In this document: positions 16,861-24,988 of the stretch, one piece after another
Position numbering within the stretch: the first letter of the stretch is position 1
Layout: each line of letters begins with the position of its first letter
From: Archangium lansingense
GTDB lineage: Bacteria; Myxococcota; Myxococcia; Myxococcales; Myxococcaceae
Length of the DNA stretch: 64,000 nt
Direction: 5' to 3'
Assembly (NCBI RefSeq): GCF_026626635.1
Contig: NZ_JAPNKA010000001.1
Location: forward strand, 2,852,001 to 2,916,000
The notes under the pieces: generated by a model
Database searches by the model: none
Seen by the model: the letters and a program-made list of their open reading frames with translations, nothing else
What the model was told of the DNA's origin: nothing
Made by a program: the position numbers and the translations under genes

Positions 16861-18447
16861 ATGACCTGGAATCGCCTCACCTGGACCCCCCTGCTCGTCT
16901 GCGTCGCCGCGCTGCTCGGCTGTCCACCGTCCACGCCGGACTCGCCGGACGCCTCCACTCCGGACGCTGGCACGGGCTACGAGTGGGATGGCGGCTACGT
17001 GCCGCTCGAGGAGACGGGCAACACGTGGACGGACACGGGTCCGTTCGCGCCCTGCACCTTCACCACCACCCCCCACGGTAGCTCCTGCACCGACTTCAGC
17101 ATCTTCGACCTCTCGGCATGCAACACGGGCTCGCTCGCGAACGCGGGGATCGAGGGCCAGTACATGCTGACCACCCGCTCCTCGGACGAGCCCCCCTACT
17201 TCTTCACCGCCGGCCTCGTCCTCAAGAGTGACGGCGGCACCCAGTACCTCAACGCCGAGCCCATCACCCTGGAGGCAAGGGACGGCAACGCCCGCTTCTA
17301 CTCCTCCACCCGCACCTTCGCGGATGGCGGCACGATCGGCACGCTGCTCGCCACCTGCGAGGCGCCCCAGGCCCCTGGCTTCACCGGCTGCAGCGCCTTC
17401 TGCCGCAACGGGAGGGTCCTCCTGACGGAGACCTTCCAGGCCAGACGGCTGAAGTGGCGCGATGGAGAGTCCGAGGCCTCGGGGCTGGAGCTCGTCTCCG
17501 AGAACCCCGTGGCCATTGGTGCCCCGGTGGACGTCTACGTCACCAAGGGCCACGCCTACGTGGTGTCCGCCGTCGAGCTGGGCAGGGCCGGCGGCCTCAC
17601 CGTCTTCGACGTCGGCAATCCATCCGCGCTCGTGAAGGTGAAGACGATCCAACTGGAGACCGACAACTTCTGGAATGGTGTGTGGGCCAAGGGGGACGCG
17701 CTCTACGTGGCCAGCGCAAGCAGGGGCGTGCTCGTCTTCGACATCAGCACTCCAGCGGACCCGCAGCTGCTGCGCAAACTGCCCGGCGGCAACATCAACG
17801 TCCACACCGTCTTCGCCGAGGGCAATCGCCTCTACGCCGCGTCCTCCTCGGGAGTCCTGATCTTCGACATCACCACGCCCCTGGAGCCCGTCGAGCTCAA
17901 CCGCTACGCGCCGTACCCCGGGCTGCCGCACGACATGTTCGCCAAGGGGGACCGGCTCTACGTCAACTTCGCCACCCGCGGCTACATGGTGGCGGACGTG
18001 AGCAACCCTAACGACATCCGGACGCTCGGCGAGTTCACATACCCCGAGCAGTACAGCCACGCCAACGCGGTGGGCACCTTCGCGGGCCGCACCCTCGCCT
18101 TCGAGGGCGGTGAGGGCCCGGGCGAGCACCTGCGCGTGCTCGACGTCACGGACCCCGCGAACATCGTGAAGATCGGCTCGTTCCGGCTCCGCCCGGAGAT
18201 CTCCATCCACAACATGGTGTTGGTGGGCAAGAAGCTCTACGTCGCCTGGTACCAGGAGGGCGTGCGCGTGCTGGACGTCTCCAACCCCACCCAGCCCACC
18301 CAGGTGGCGTACTACAACACCTGGCGCGAGCTGGATTCGGACCCGGGGCTCTACTTCGCCGGGACCTTCAGCCTCCGCGTCCCCGGCGATGGGTACATCT
18401 ACGTGGCGGACTCCTGGCGCGGGCTGCTCATCCTGCGCGAGCAGTAG
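16861..18447 (+). CDS. LVIVD-repeat lipoprotein
   Basis: A 528-residue outer-surface or periplasmic lipoprotein. The signal peptide ends in the lipobox ALLGC, followed by a Pro/Asp/Ser-rich linker with PDASTPDAG. From about residue 215 the protein contains six or seven LVIVD repeats, each of the form (K)GxxLYVA...GVxVFDISxPxxPxxL, which fold as a beta-propeller. The substrate is unknown. I chose ATG 16861 because GGGAG precedes it and it starts the signal peptide directly; the open frame extends to 16786. Part of its 3' region (18140-18302) is copied, with an internal deletion, at 21871-22005. Confidence 0.85.
   Translation: MTWNRLTWTPLLVCVAALLGCPPSTPDSPDASTPDAGTGYEWDGGYVPLEETGNTWTDTGPFAPCTFTTTPHGSSCTDFSIFDLSACNTGSLANAGIEGQYMLTTRSSDEPPYFFTAGLVLKSDGGTQYLNAEPITLEARDGNARFYSSTRTFADGGTIGTLLATCEAPQAPGFTGCSAFCRNGRVLLTETFQARRLKWRDGESEASGLELVSENPVAIGAPVDVYVTKGHAYVVSAVELGRAGGLTVFDVGNPSALVKVKTIQLETDNFWNGVWAKGDALYVASASRGVLVFDISTPADPQLLRKLPGGNINVHTVFAEGNRLYAASSSGVLIFDITTPLEPVELNRYAPYPGLPHDMFAKGDRLYVNFATRGYMVADVSNPNDIRTLGEFTYPEQYSHANAVGTFAGRTLAFEGGEGPGEHLRVLDVTDPANIVKIGSFRLRPEISIHNMVLVGKKLYVAWYQEGVRVLDVSNPTQPTQVAYYNTWRELDSDPGLYFAGTFSLRVPGDGYIYVADSWRGLLILREQ
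18140..18302 (+). repeat. source segment of the copy at 21871-22005
   Basis: This part of the LVIVD gene, from about CTCGACGTCACGG to CCCACCCA, reappears at 21871-22005, where roughly 30 bases are missing from the middle. Apart from that gap and the junction bases the copies look identical. Confidence 0.9.
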
Positions 18448-18618
18448 GCCACCCGGTGGGCCGCGAGGGCCTCAGCCCCGCTGACGGCCCTTGATGGCGC
18501 ACAGGAGGATGGCCGTCGCGATGCCCATGCGGCGGTCCATCCGGCCGGATGTGTCCGCGGAGATGAGCCTCTCGCCCGGGGACCGTTCGCATAACGTCGG
18601 CGAAGAGACGAGGGCTCG
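18448..18618. other. intergenic region, nothing recognised
   Basis: This 171-base gap between the LVIVD gene and the next plus-strand gene shows no clear terminator, promoter consensus or repeat. Confidence 0.4.
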
Positions 18619-19890
18619 ATGACGGCCGATACATCCGATGCGGAGCACCTGGCGTTGCTGGCGGCGATTGGCCGGGCGCTGGGGCAGGACACTCCCTACG
18701 AGGAGCGCCACGGCGAGCGAGCCGAGGCCATCAGCTTCGGGACGATGCAGCGGCTTCCCGCCGGCGCGAGCCTCGAGGTGCTCGGTGGCATGGTGGACCC
18801 GGAGACCGGGCGGGTGGCCTGGATCGAGCAGCAGTCTGGCGTACCGCAGAGCGGGTACGTGCCGGTGAGCATCGACCTGCACGTGGCCTGGCGAGGCCAG
18901 CGGCTCACCCGTCTCGAGGTGCCGACGTACAACCCCTACTTTGGCTGCCGGCTCCTGTTCATGCGCTGGTACGGCGAGACGCTGAGCCTCATCTACCGCG
19001 AGAAGCACCGGACGATCGCGGCTCGGATGGAGCCGCCCTATGCGGGGTTGGAACTGGTGGCGCTGGAGAACCTGGGCGCTGTGGATGGGGACACGGTGTA
19101 CTTCGTCTCCGAGCGGGCCGGGCTGATCGAGGGACGGATGTTGCCCTCTCTGGAGCCGGCGCTTCCGCTGCCCGTACCGGATCGAGCACGGCGCCTGGAG
19201 GTCTGGGGTCGCACGCCCGGAGTGCTCGCGCTCGCGGCGTGGCCTCGTCGCGATGGCGCAGCCGGCGGAGGCGTGGACAGGGGCGGGATCGAGGCCGCCC
19301 GGGCCGCTGCTCGCTCCGTGCCGCTTCCACCCCCAGAAGCTCGCGCCCTCGTGGGGACGCCAGAGCGCGTGTGGGCGAGGCTGCACGAGCTCCTCGCGGA
19401 GACACAGCCACCGCGATTCGGAGGAGATGTTCTGGTGGGCTCGATTGCCACGCCCTACTGGTTGGATGGCGCCGAGCGAGGGAACCGCTACGAGGCCCTT
19501 CGCCCGTACTGGAACAGCCCCGAGTATCTGGCGGTGTACTGGCATCAACACCTCCTGAAGGCGGGGCAGAAGCAGGAGGCCCAGGCGTGGCTGCACTGGC
19601 TGGAGCGAGTGGCGGCGCTCGAGCCCGTGGAGCCGGAGCCCTGGACGCGAGGCCTGCGCGGTGAGGAGCTCACTGTGCGAACGGCGCTCACGTATCTGCG
19701 CGACCGCGCGGCGGTGTTGGCGCAGGTATGCCGGACGGGGAGGCTGCCCGAGGGAGAGTCCTGCTACCTCTTCTCGGGGACCCGCGTGAACGCGCTCCTG
19801 GAGCGCGATGAGTCCTATCCCTCCGGTTTCCGAGCGGTGCTGCGGCAGGTGGTCTCGGGCAAACCGGAGTCACTGTCCGACGCTGGGTAG
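18619..19890 (+). CDS. hypothetical cytoplasmic protein
   Basis: Unrecognised, 423 residues, no signal peptide or membrane helix. The N-terminal 180 residues have a mixed alpha/beta composition with several aromatic clusters (VPTYNPYFGCRLLFMRWYGETLSLIYREKHR), reminiscent of a beta-sandwich. A low-complexity Arg/Ala/Gly section sits near 215-240. The C-terminal half is helical with WLHWLERVAALEPVEPEP, possibly TPR-like. ATG 18619 is the first good start. The gene stands alone, followed by a convergent SDR gene. Confidence 0.75.
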   Translation: MTADTSDAEHLALLAAIGRALGQDTPYEERHGERAEAISFGTMQRLPAGASLEVLGGMVDPETGRVAWIEQQSGVPQSGYVPVSIDLHVAWRGQRLTRLEVPTYNPYFGCRLLFMRWYGETLSLIYREKHRTIAARMEPPYAGLELVALENLGAVDGDTVYFVSERAGLIEGRMLPSLEPALPLPVPDRARRLEVWGRTPGVLALAAWPRRDGAAGGGVDRGGIEAARAAARSVPLPPPEARALVGTPERVWARLHELLAETQPPRFGGDVLVGSIATPYWLDGAERGNRYEALRPYWNSPEYLAVYWHQHLLKAGQKQEAQAWLHWLERVAALEPVEPEPWTRGLRGEELTVRTALTYLRDRAAVLAQVCRTGRLPEGESCYLFSGTRVNALLERDESYPSGFRAVLRQVVSGKPESLSDAG

Positions 19891-19987
19891 ACAGCCTCCT
19901 CGAAGCTCCGCCGGGACTTCGGAGAACGACTGGGGAGCGGGTGCGGCGCACTGGTGGCGATGGACCTGTTCGGGACGGGAACAGCCC

Positions 19988-20704
19988 TCAGACGAGCCGG
20001 TGCCCCCCATCGACATGCAGCACCTCGCCGGTGGTGAAGCCGTTTCCCATCAGGAAGAGGGCGGCGTGGGCGACATCGGAGGGGGCCCCCACGCGCCCGA
20101 CTGGAAGCCGACGTGCGTGTTGCTCGAAGCGCTGGGCCTTGGCATTGCCAGCGAAGTTGTCCCAGAAGGGCGTATCGATCCATCCCGGAGACAGCGCATT
20201 CACCCGTACCGGCGCGAGCTCGAGGGCCAGGGCCCGCACGAGCGACACGAGGGCGCCATTCACCGCAGCGATGACCGAGCCGCCAGGCCCGGGCCGGTCC
20301 GCCGCGATTCCCGTGGTGAAGAGGAGCGAGCCGTTCTGCTCGAGCCGCGCGTACCTGGCGACGAGGAGCGCCGTCACGAGCTTGGACTCGATGGTGCGGC
20401 GCGCCCCGGCCAGCTCGAGCTGGCGAATGGGCTGGTAGTAGGGCTGCACTGCCGTGACCACGACGTGGTGGGCGGGTGGGTGCTCGTCGAAGAGCCGTCG
20501 CACCTGGTCCTCCTGCGTCATGTCGGCGGAGAAGGTGCGCACGCGGTGCGTCGCCCCGAGTCCGGCGGCGGCCTCGGCGAGTTTCTGTGACGAACGGCTC
20601 ACCAGGGTCAGGGAGGCTCCATCTTCCAGACAGGCCCTGGCCACTCCGAGTCCAATGCCAGACGAGCCCCCAATGATGACGACGTGTTGGTTTTCGAGGT
20701 TCAT
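19988..20704 (-). CDS. SDR-family protein lacking the catalytic Tyr/Lys
   Basis: Short-chain dehydrogenase/reductase fold of about 238 residues. The NAD(P)-binding GGSSGIGLG lies near residues 12-20 and SPGWIDTPFW and TTGEVLHVDGG near the end are typical. However, the YxxxK position reads SVIAAVNGALV, with neither Tyr nor Lys, and the NNAG motif is replaced by VTAVQPYY. It may be an atypical SDR, a binding protein or catalytically dead. The start is ATG 20704; an upstream extension in frame is not SDR-like. It is divergent from a LysR gene 62 bases away, which probably regulates it. Confidence 0.85.
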   Translation of the reverse strand: MNLENQHVVIIGGSSGIGLGVARACLEDGASLTLVSRSSQKLAEAAAGLGATHRVRTFSADMTQEDQVRRLFDEHPPAHHVVVTAVQPYYQPIRQLELAGARRTIESKLVTALLVARYARLEQNGSLLFTTGIAADRPGPGGSVIAAVNGALVSLVRALALELAPVRVNALSPGWIDTPFWDNFAGNAKAQRFEQHARRLPVGRVGAPSDVAHAALFLMGNGFTTGEVLHVDGGHRLV

Positions 20705-20739
20705 GGCCCATCGGTAACGTAAACGGAACCTTGGGTTCA

Positions 20740-20768
20740 ATGGGATGGAGTGGCAGGCTCCATCCCAT
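20740..20768. promoter_or_regulatory. 11+11 base inverted repeat at the LysR start
   Basis: ATGGGATGGAG and CTCCATCCCAT are perfect inverted arms around a 7-base spacer. The right arm overlaps the proposed LysR start codon at 20767, and the left arm is 36 bases from the divergent SDR start. This is a likely LysR operator controlling both genes. Confidence 0.6.
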
Positions 20769-21687
20769 GGATGGGATGATGTCATTGGATGACGTGAGGA
20801 TCTTCGTGGCGGTCGCGCAGCATTTGAGCTTCGTGGAGGCGGCGCGGCGCACGGGCATGCCCACCAGCACGGTGAGCCGCAGGGTGGCGCAACTGGAGGA
20901 AAAGCTGGGGGCCCGGCTGCTCCAGCGCACTTCCCGAAGCGTTGGCCTCACCCACGAGGGCGCGCGATTGCTCGAGCGCGTGGGGCCGCTGCTCGACGAG
21001 CTGACCTCCGTGCTCGACAGGTCCGCGGAGCACCAGGACGAACCCGTCGGCAGGCTCCGGGTAACGGCACCCGTGCAGACGGGCACGCAGCTCATCGCGC
21101 CAGCGCTGTTCTCCTTCGCCGCGCGATATCCCCGCCTCACCGTCGAGCTCAAGCTCACCAACGCCGTGGTGGACCTGGTCGAGGAGGGCTTCGATCTGGC
21201 CTTTCGCGCCGGACCCATTCACGACCAGGAACTGGTGGCGCGGCGCATGTGGTCAATCCCGTTCGCACTCGCCGCATCACCGCGATTCGTGCGTCAGGTC
21301 CTGAACGGCCGCACCCGGCTGGAGCGCGACTCGCTCGGCTCCGTGCCCGCGATCCTCACCCGGCCCGGTGGCGCATGGCGCTTTTGCCGGCGGGACGGCT
21401 CCATCGAGGAGCTCCGGCCACGCGAGCATTTCAACGTGAATGATCCACGGGTGGCCATCGCCGCGGCGGTGCATGGATTGGGCGTGGTCTGCGCTTCCAG
21501 CGAGGCGATTGAAGAGCAAGGCAAGGCACTCGTGCGGCTCACGGTGACGGGGCGCACGGTCGAGCCACGCGAGTTCTTCGCGGTGTACCCATCGCGGCGG
21601 CTGCTCGCTCCCCGGGTGCGAATGGCACTCGACTGGGTGATGGCGCACGGCCGGAGCATTGAGGAGGTGAAGCGGTCAGACGCATAG
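20767..21687 (+). CDS. LysR-family transcriptional regulator
   Basis: About 306 residues. The N-terminal winged helix-turn-helix reads MSLDDVRIFVAVAQHLSFVE...STVSRRVAQLEEKLGARLLQR, and the C-terminal periplasmic-binding-like effector domain begins around GRLRVTAPV near residue 90 and contains EGFDLAFRAG and HGLGVVCASSEAIEEQG. It belongs to the CrgA/QseD-like branch. Start at ATG 20767 or 20776. Divergent from the atypical SDR gene with a perfect inverted repeat between them, the usual arrangement for a LysR regulator and its target. Confidence 0.92.
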   Translation: MDGMMSLDDVRIFVAVAQHLSFVEAARRTGMPTSTVSRRVAQLEEKLGARLLQRTSRSVGLTHEGARLLERVGPLLDELTSVLDRSAEHQDEPVGRLRVTAPVQTGTQLIAPALFSFAARYPRLTVELKLTNAVVDLVEEGFDLAFRAGPIHDQELVARRMWSIPFALAASPRFVRQVLNGRTRLERDSLGSVPAILTRPGGAWRFCRRDGSIEELRPREHFNVNDPRVAIAAAVHGLGVVCASSEAIEEQGKALVRLTVTGRTVEPREFFAVYPSRRLLAPRVRMALDWVMAHGRSIEEVKRSDA

Positions 21688-21804
21688 GCCAGTGCCCTCC
21701 TCAGTGTGCTGCCGGTGCGGCAGAACCTCCTTTCGCCCCAGACCGTCTCGGAATGACCCAAGGTCGCGCTCATCGTCGGTGGCGGTTTTGGCCTCCCCCA
21801 CGAC

Positions 21805-21882
21805 GGGCTTCGCCGCCCTACGGTCCGCGGAGGACGGTCAGTCCCTGGTCGGTGAGGACGAGCAGCATGCTCGGCGTCACGG
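21805..21882 (+). repeat. 78-base copy of the 3' end of the 24.9-kb lipoprotein gene
   Basis: Identical to 24911-24988. It includes the last ~65 coding bases of that minus-strand gene and 13 bases beyond its stop. On its right it runs straight into a copy of the LVIVD gene through the shared stretch TGCTCG(G/A)CGTCACGG. Confidence 0.95.
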
Positions 21883-22005
21883 ACCCCGCGAACATCGTGA
21901 AGATCGGCTCGTTCCGGCTCCGCCCGGAGATCTCCATCCACAACATGGTGTTGGTGGGCAAGAAGCTCTCCGTCTGGACGTCTCCAACCCCACCCAGCCC
22001 ACCCA
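21871..22005 (+). pseudogene. fragment of the LVIVD-repeat gene with internal deletion
   Basis: Matches 18140-18302 but lacks roughly 30 bases after AAGAAGCTCT. No start or stop of its own. It abuts the 78-base copy on the left and a truncated oxidoreductase gene on the right, so the region 21805-22205 is a patchwork of three gene pieces. Confidence 0.92.
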
Positions 22006-22205
22006 TTGACCGCGAGCAGGACGATGTCCGCCTGCGCCGCCTCCGACACGCTGGCCGCCTTGATGTGCGGGCCGAGCTCCCGCGTCAGCTCGGCAAGTGA
22101 TTCCGGCCCACGGCTGTTGCTGATCAACGCGTCGAGTCCAGCGCGTACCACCTGGCGCGCGAACGCCTGCCCGATGGCACCTGCACCGATGATTCCCAAT
22201 GTCAT
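22006..22205 (-). pseudogene. truncated NADP oxidoreductase (F420-dependent type), N-terminal fragment
   Basis: The ATG at 22205 begins MTLGIIGAGAIGQAFARQVV, a Rossmann nucleotide-binding start, and continues for ~66 residues through SEAAQADIVLLAVN, typical of the coenzyme-F420-dependent NADP oxidoreductase family. The frame then enters the duplicated LVIVD fragment and loses all similarity. The rest (~130 residues) is missing. It follows the SDR gene at 22239 on the same strand and was probably its operon partner before the rearrangement. Confidence 0.85.
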
Positions 22206-22238
22206 GACGAACTCCTCTCGTGAGCGAGGGTTGAGGGC

Positions 22239-23000
22239 TCAGGCGGTGAACCCGCCGTCGATCTTCAGACTGGCGCCGGTGACGAAGGACGCATCGGGGC
22301 TGGCCAGGTAGGCCACCATGCCCGCCACCTCATCACCTTGCGCATAGCGCTGCACCGCGATGTAGCCCCGCACACCATCGGCGAACGGGCCATTGGCCGG
22401 GTTCATGTCTGTGTCGACGGGACCGGGCTGCACGTTGTTGACCGTGATGCCTCGCGGACCGAGGTCCCGGGCCAGGCCTCGCGTGAAGGAGGTGACGGCT
22501 CCCTTGGTCAGGGCATACACCGAGCCGTTCGCGAACGGGATGAAGTCGCTGTTGATGCTGCCAATGTTGATGATGCGGCCTCCCTCGCCCATGTGGCGCA
22601 CCGCCTCCTGGGTCGCCACGAACACGCCCCTCACGTTGACCGCGACGAGGCGATCGAACTCCTCCAGCGAGAACTGGTCGATGGGCGCCAGGGAGGTGAC
22701 CCCCGCGTTGTTGACGAGGATGTCCAGGCGTCCGAACGCCTTCACGGTCTGCGCGACGGCATTCCTGACGGCCTCGGGGTCCGCGCTGTCGGCGCGGATG
22801 GCAACCGCGCGCCCACCATCGGTCTCGATGGCCGCGACAACCGCGCCCGCCTTCTGCGGCGAGCTCGTGTAGGTGAGGGCCACGGAGGCGCCATCTCGCG
22901 CCAGCCGCTTCGCGATGGCCGCGCCGAGGCCGCGCGAGCCTCCGGTGATGAGGGCGACCTTGCCAGAGAGGGGACGTGGGTCTGTTTGGGTCTTCGACAT
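22239..23000 (-). CDS. SDR-family oxidoreductase
   Basis: A classical short-chain dehydrogenase/reductase, 253 residues. Visible motifs: nucleotide-binding TGGSRGLG near residue 20, NNAG near 95, the catalytic Ser in IGSINS, and YALTK (Tyr-x3-Lys). The ending SFVTGASLKIDGGFTA is typical of the FabG/glucose-dehydrogenase branch. The substrate is not predictable. Start at ATG 23000. Divergent from a LysR gene 112 bases away; downstream lies the truncated NADP oxidoreductase. Confidence 0.92.
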   Translation of the reverse strand: MSKTQTDPRPLSGKVALITGGSRGLGAAIAKRLARDGASVALTYTSSPQKAGAVVAAIETDGGRAVAIRADSADPEAVRNAVAQTVKAFGRLDILVNNAGVTSLAPIDQFSLEEFDRLVAVNVRGVFVATQEAVRHMGEGGRIINIGSINSDFIPFANGSVYALTKGAVTSFTRGLARDLGPRGITVNNVQPGPVDTDMNPANGPFADGVRGYIAVQRYAQGDEVAGMVAYLASPDASFVTGASLKIDGGFTA

Positions 23001-23087
23001 GGTGAGTCTCCGGTTGAGCAACGATGACGAGGCGAACAATGGCCTCCGCATCTGCAACCGGGTAGCGGGTAATCCGTTGAATGACCT

Positions 23088-23102
23088 TCAACCCATGGTT
23101 GA
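23088..23102. promoter_or_regulatory. LysR-type inverted repeat between SDR and LysR genes
   Basis: TCAACCCATGGTTGA has 6-base arms around CAT and fits the T-N11-A pattern of LysR binding sites. It lies 11 bases before the LysR ATG. Confidence 0.5.
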
Positions 23103-23112
23103 GAATCACTCC

Positions 23113-24036
23113 ATGGAATCGCTCAGCCACCTCGAATCGTTTGTTCGCAGCGCGGAGACCGGCAGCTTCTCGGCCGCGGCGCGACGACTCGGCCTGACGC
23201 CCGCCGCGGTCAGCAAAAACGTCGCGACGCTCGAAGCACGGCTGGGAGTGCGGTTGTTCCAGCGAAGCACGCGCCGCCTGACGCTGACGGAGTCCGGAGA
23301 GCGCTTCCTGCAGGAGGTCCGCGGCGGCCTGGAGACCATTCAGGGAGCCATCGCCAACGTGGCCACCGCCGCGGGTCAGCCGTCCGGGACCCTCAAGGTC
23401 AGCATGTCGCCTGCGTTCGGCCTCGATTACGTCCTGCCGCTCCTGCAGGAGTTCCTGACGCTCCATCCCGCCGTGCTGCCGGATTGGCAGTTCGACAACC
23501 GGCAGGTGGATTTGATCGCTGACGGCTTCGACGCAGCCATCGGCGGTGGCATCGAGCTGACGCCAGGAGTCGTGGCCCGCGAGCTGGCGAGGGCTCACAT
23601 CATCGCGGTGGCGTCACCGGCGTACCTGTCGGGCAAGAAGCGGCCAAGGTCGCCAGCGGAACTGGCGTCGTTCAACGGCATCGTGATGCGCTCGCCGCAG
23701 AGCGGAAGGATTCGCTCGTGGGTTATGCGCACTGCAGCAGGTGACCCGTTCACGGTGGAACTCAAGCCGCGCGTGGTCCTGAATGATCCGGAGGCCATCT
23801 GCCGAGCCGCGGTCATGGGACTGGGGGTCGCCCTGGTCGTCATGCCGCACGCCTTGCCCTACCTGGAGAGCGGTGCGCTCGTCCGGCTCCTGCCCGATTG
23901 GTACACGGACGCCGGGCCGATCTCGCTGTATTTCCCGAGCCAGAAACTGCTGCCGGCGAAGACCCGTGCGTTCGTGGATTTCATAGTCGCCCGCTTCCAG
24001 CAGCAGCGTCTGGCGAAGAGGTTCTCGGCGGTTTGA
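23113..24036 (+). CDS. LysR-family transcriptional regulator
   Basis: 307 residues. The winged helix-turn-helix reads HLESFVRSAETGSFSAAARR...AAVSKNVATLEARLGVRLFQR, followed by an effector domain from GTLKVSMSPAFG near residue 92, with a final KTRAFVDFIVARFQQQ. CrgA-like branch. ATG 23113 is preferred to 23095 because the helix-turn-helix alignment starts there; neither has a clear Shine-Dalgarno. It probably controls the divergent SDR gene. It is not a recent duplicate of the LysR gene at 20.8 kb. Confidence 0.92.
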   Translation: MESLSHLESFVRSAETGSFSAAARRLGLTPAAVSKNVATLEARLGVRLFQRSTRRLTLTESGERFLQEVRGGLETIQGAIANVATAAGQPSGTLKVSMSPAFGLDYVLPLLQEFLTLHPAVLPDWQFDNRQVDLIADGFDAAIGGGIELTPGVVARELARAHIIAVASPAYLSGKKRPRSPAELASFNGIVMRSPQSGRIRSWVMRTAAGDPFTVELKPRVVLNDPEAICRAAVMGLGVALVVMPHALPYLESGALVRLLPDWYTDAGPISLYFPSQKLLPAKTRAFVDFIVARFQQQRLAKRFSAV

Positions 24037-24055
24037 GGTCCCGCGTTGCCTCGGG

Positions 24056-24697
24056 TTACGGGGACACCGGCTCGGAGAGGGTCGTGATCCTGCCTTCCAT
24101 CTTCAGGGAGGCGGGCAGCCTGAGTCGGTGCGTGAGCGGCATGAAGCTGCTGAACGTCTTGTAGACGAGGATGTACTGCCGCTCCTTCTGGACCGGGTAC
24201 TGGAGCACCGCCGTCCCGTCCTCGAGCGCGTTCTGGAGGTACTCGCCCCCGTACTGGGTGAGGGTCACGCCCTCCTCGATGGGCGCGATGGTGAGCGGAT
24301 ACCCGTAGCCGTTCGGGTAGACGTCCGGGTTCACCTGAAGGACGTCGGAGCTGATCTTCACGAGCCCGCTCGTCTGCGCGGTGACCACGAAGGCGTCGCA
24401 ATGGAAGTACGGAGGACAGGGCTGGGAGCCGGTGGTGAGCACGCCGCGAAAAGCGCGAGACTGCTGCGGTGGGTTGGCCTCCGCCATCTCCTCGGAGGGC
24501 ACCGCGGCCAGGGTGTAGGGGTGCGCCGGGGTCGGAGTCGTGTCGGTCGGCACGGGCTCCGGCTCGGTCGGCATGGGCTCCGGCTCGATCAGGCATCCGG
24601 TAGCGGCCACTTGCGCCAGAAGCAGGAACAGAACGACGGGACGTGACACGGAGCCACGCGTGTGAGCCGCCCGGGCAGAGGGCTGCAGGTGATTCAT
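24056..24697 (-). CDS. hypothetical lipoprotein
   Basis: 213 residues, unrecognised. The signal peptide has the hydrophobic core PVVLFLLLAQVAATGC with Cys as the lipidation site, followed by a Pro/Glu/Thr linker (EPEPMPTEPEPVPTD). The mature domain has paired cysteines in QPCPPYFHCD and appears beta-rich (YPNGYGYPLTIAPIEEGVTLTQY). Start ATG 24697 has AGGGGA upstream. It stands between a LysR gene and a gap holding rearranged DNA. Confidence 0.78.
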   Translation of the reverse strand: MNHLQPSARAAHTRGSVSRPVVLFLLLAQVAATGCLIEPEPMPTEPEPVPTDTTPTPAHPYTLAAVPSEEMAEANPPQQSRAFRGVLTTGSQPCPPYFHCDAFVVTAQTSGLVKISSDVLQVNPDVYPNGYGYPLTIAPIEEGVTLTQYGGEYLQNALEDGTAVLQYPVQKERQYILVYKTFSSFMPLTHRLRLPASLKMEGRITTLSEPVSP

Positions 24698-24923
24698 GGG
24701 TTTTCCCCTGAGTTGGCCGGCCCCTCTGCTCATGTTCGGAGCCGCGCCCCGTGCCGTCAACGGGAGATCGCAGCGCCCGGGCGTTGACGCGGCCTGGGCA
24801 ACGATACGACGAGCATGCGCAGGCGGCTTCTTCGGGTGGAGCTACTACGCCACCCCCATCGAGCTGTTCGCCTACGCCACGGGCAACCCCTGACCCCCTG
24901 GCTCCACCAGGGGCTTCGCCGCC
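24698..24923. other. gap with a possible gene remnant and one repeat unit
   Basis: A short plus-strand frame ends at 24893 with GWSYYATPIELFAYATGNP, which looks more protein-like than the surrounding frames and may be the 3' end of a lost gene. Immediately after it, 24911-24988 is the 78-base unit copied at 21805-21882. Confidence 0.4.
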
Positions 24924-24988
24924 CTACGGTCCGCGGAGGACGGTCAGTCCCTGGTCGGTGAGGACGAGCAGCATGCTCGGCGTCACGG
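24911..24988 (+). repeat. 78-base source segment of the copy at 21805-21882
   Basis: Covers the last codons of the minus-strand lipoprotein gene and 13 bases downstream. Identical to 21805-21882, 3106 bases away, in the same orientation. Confidence 0.95.
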
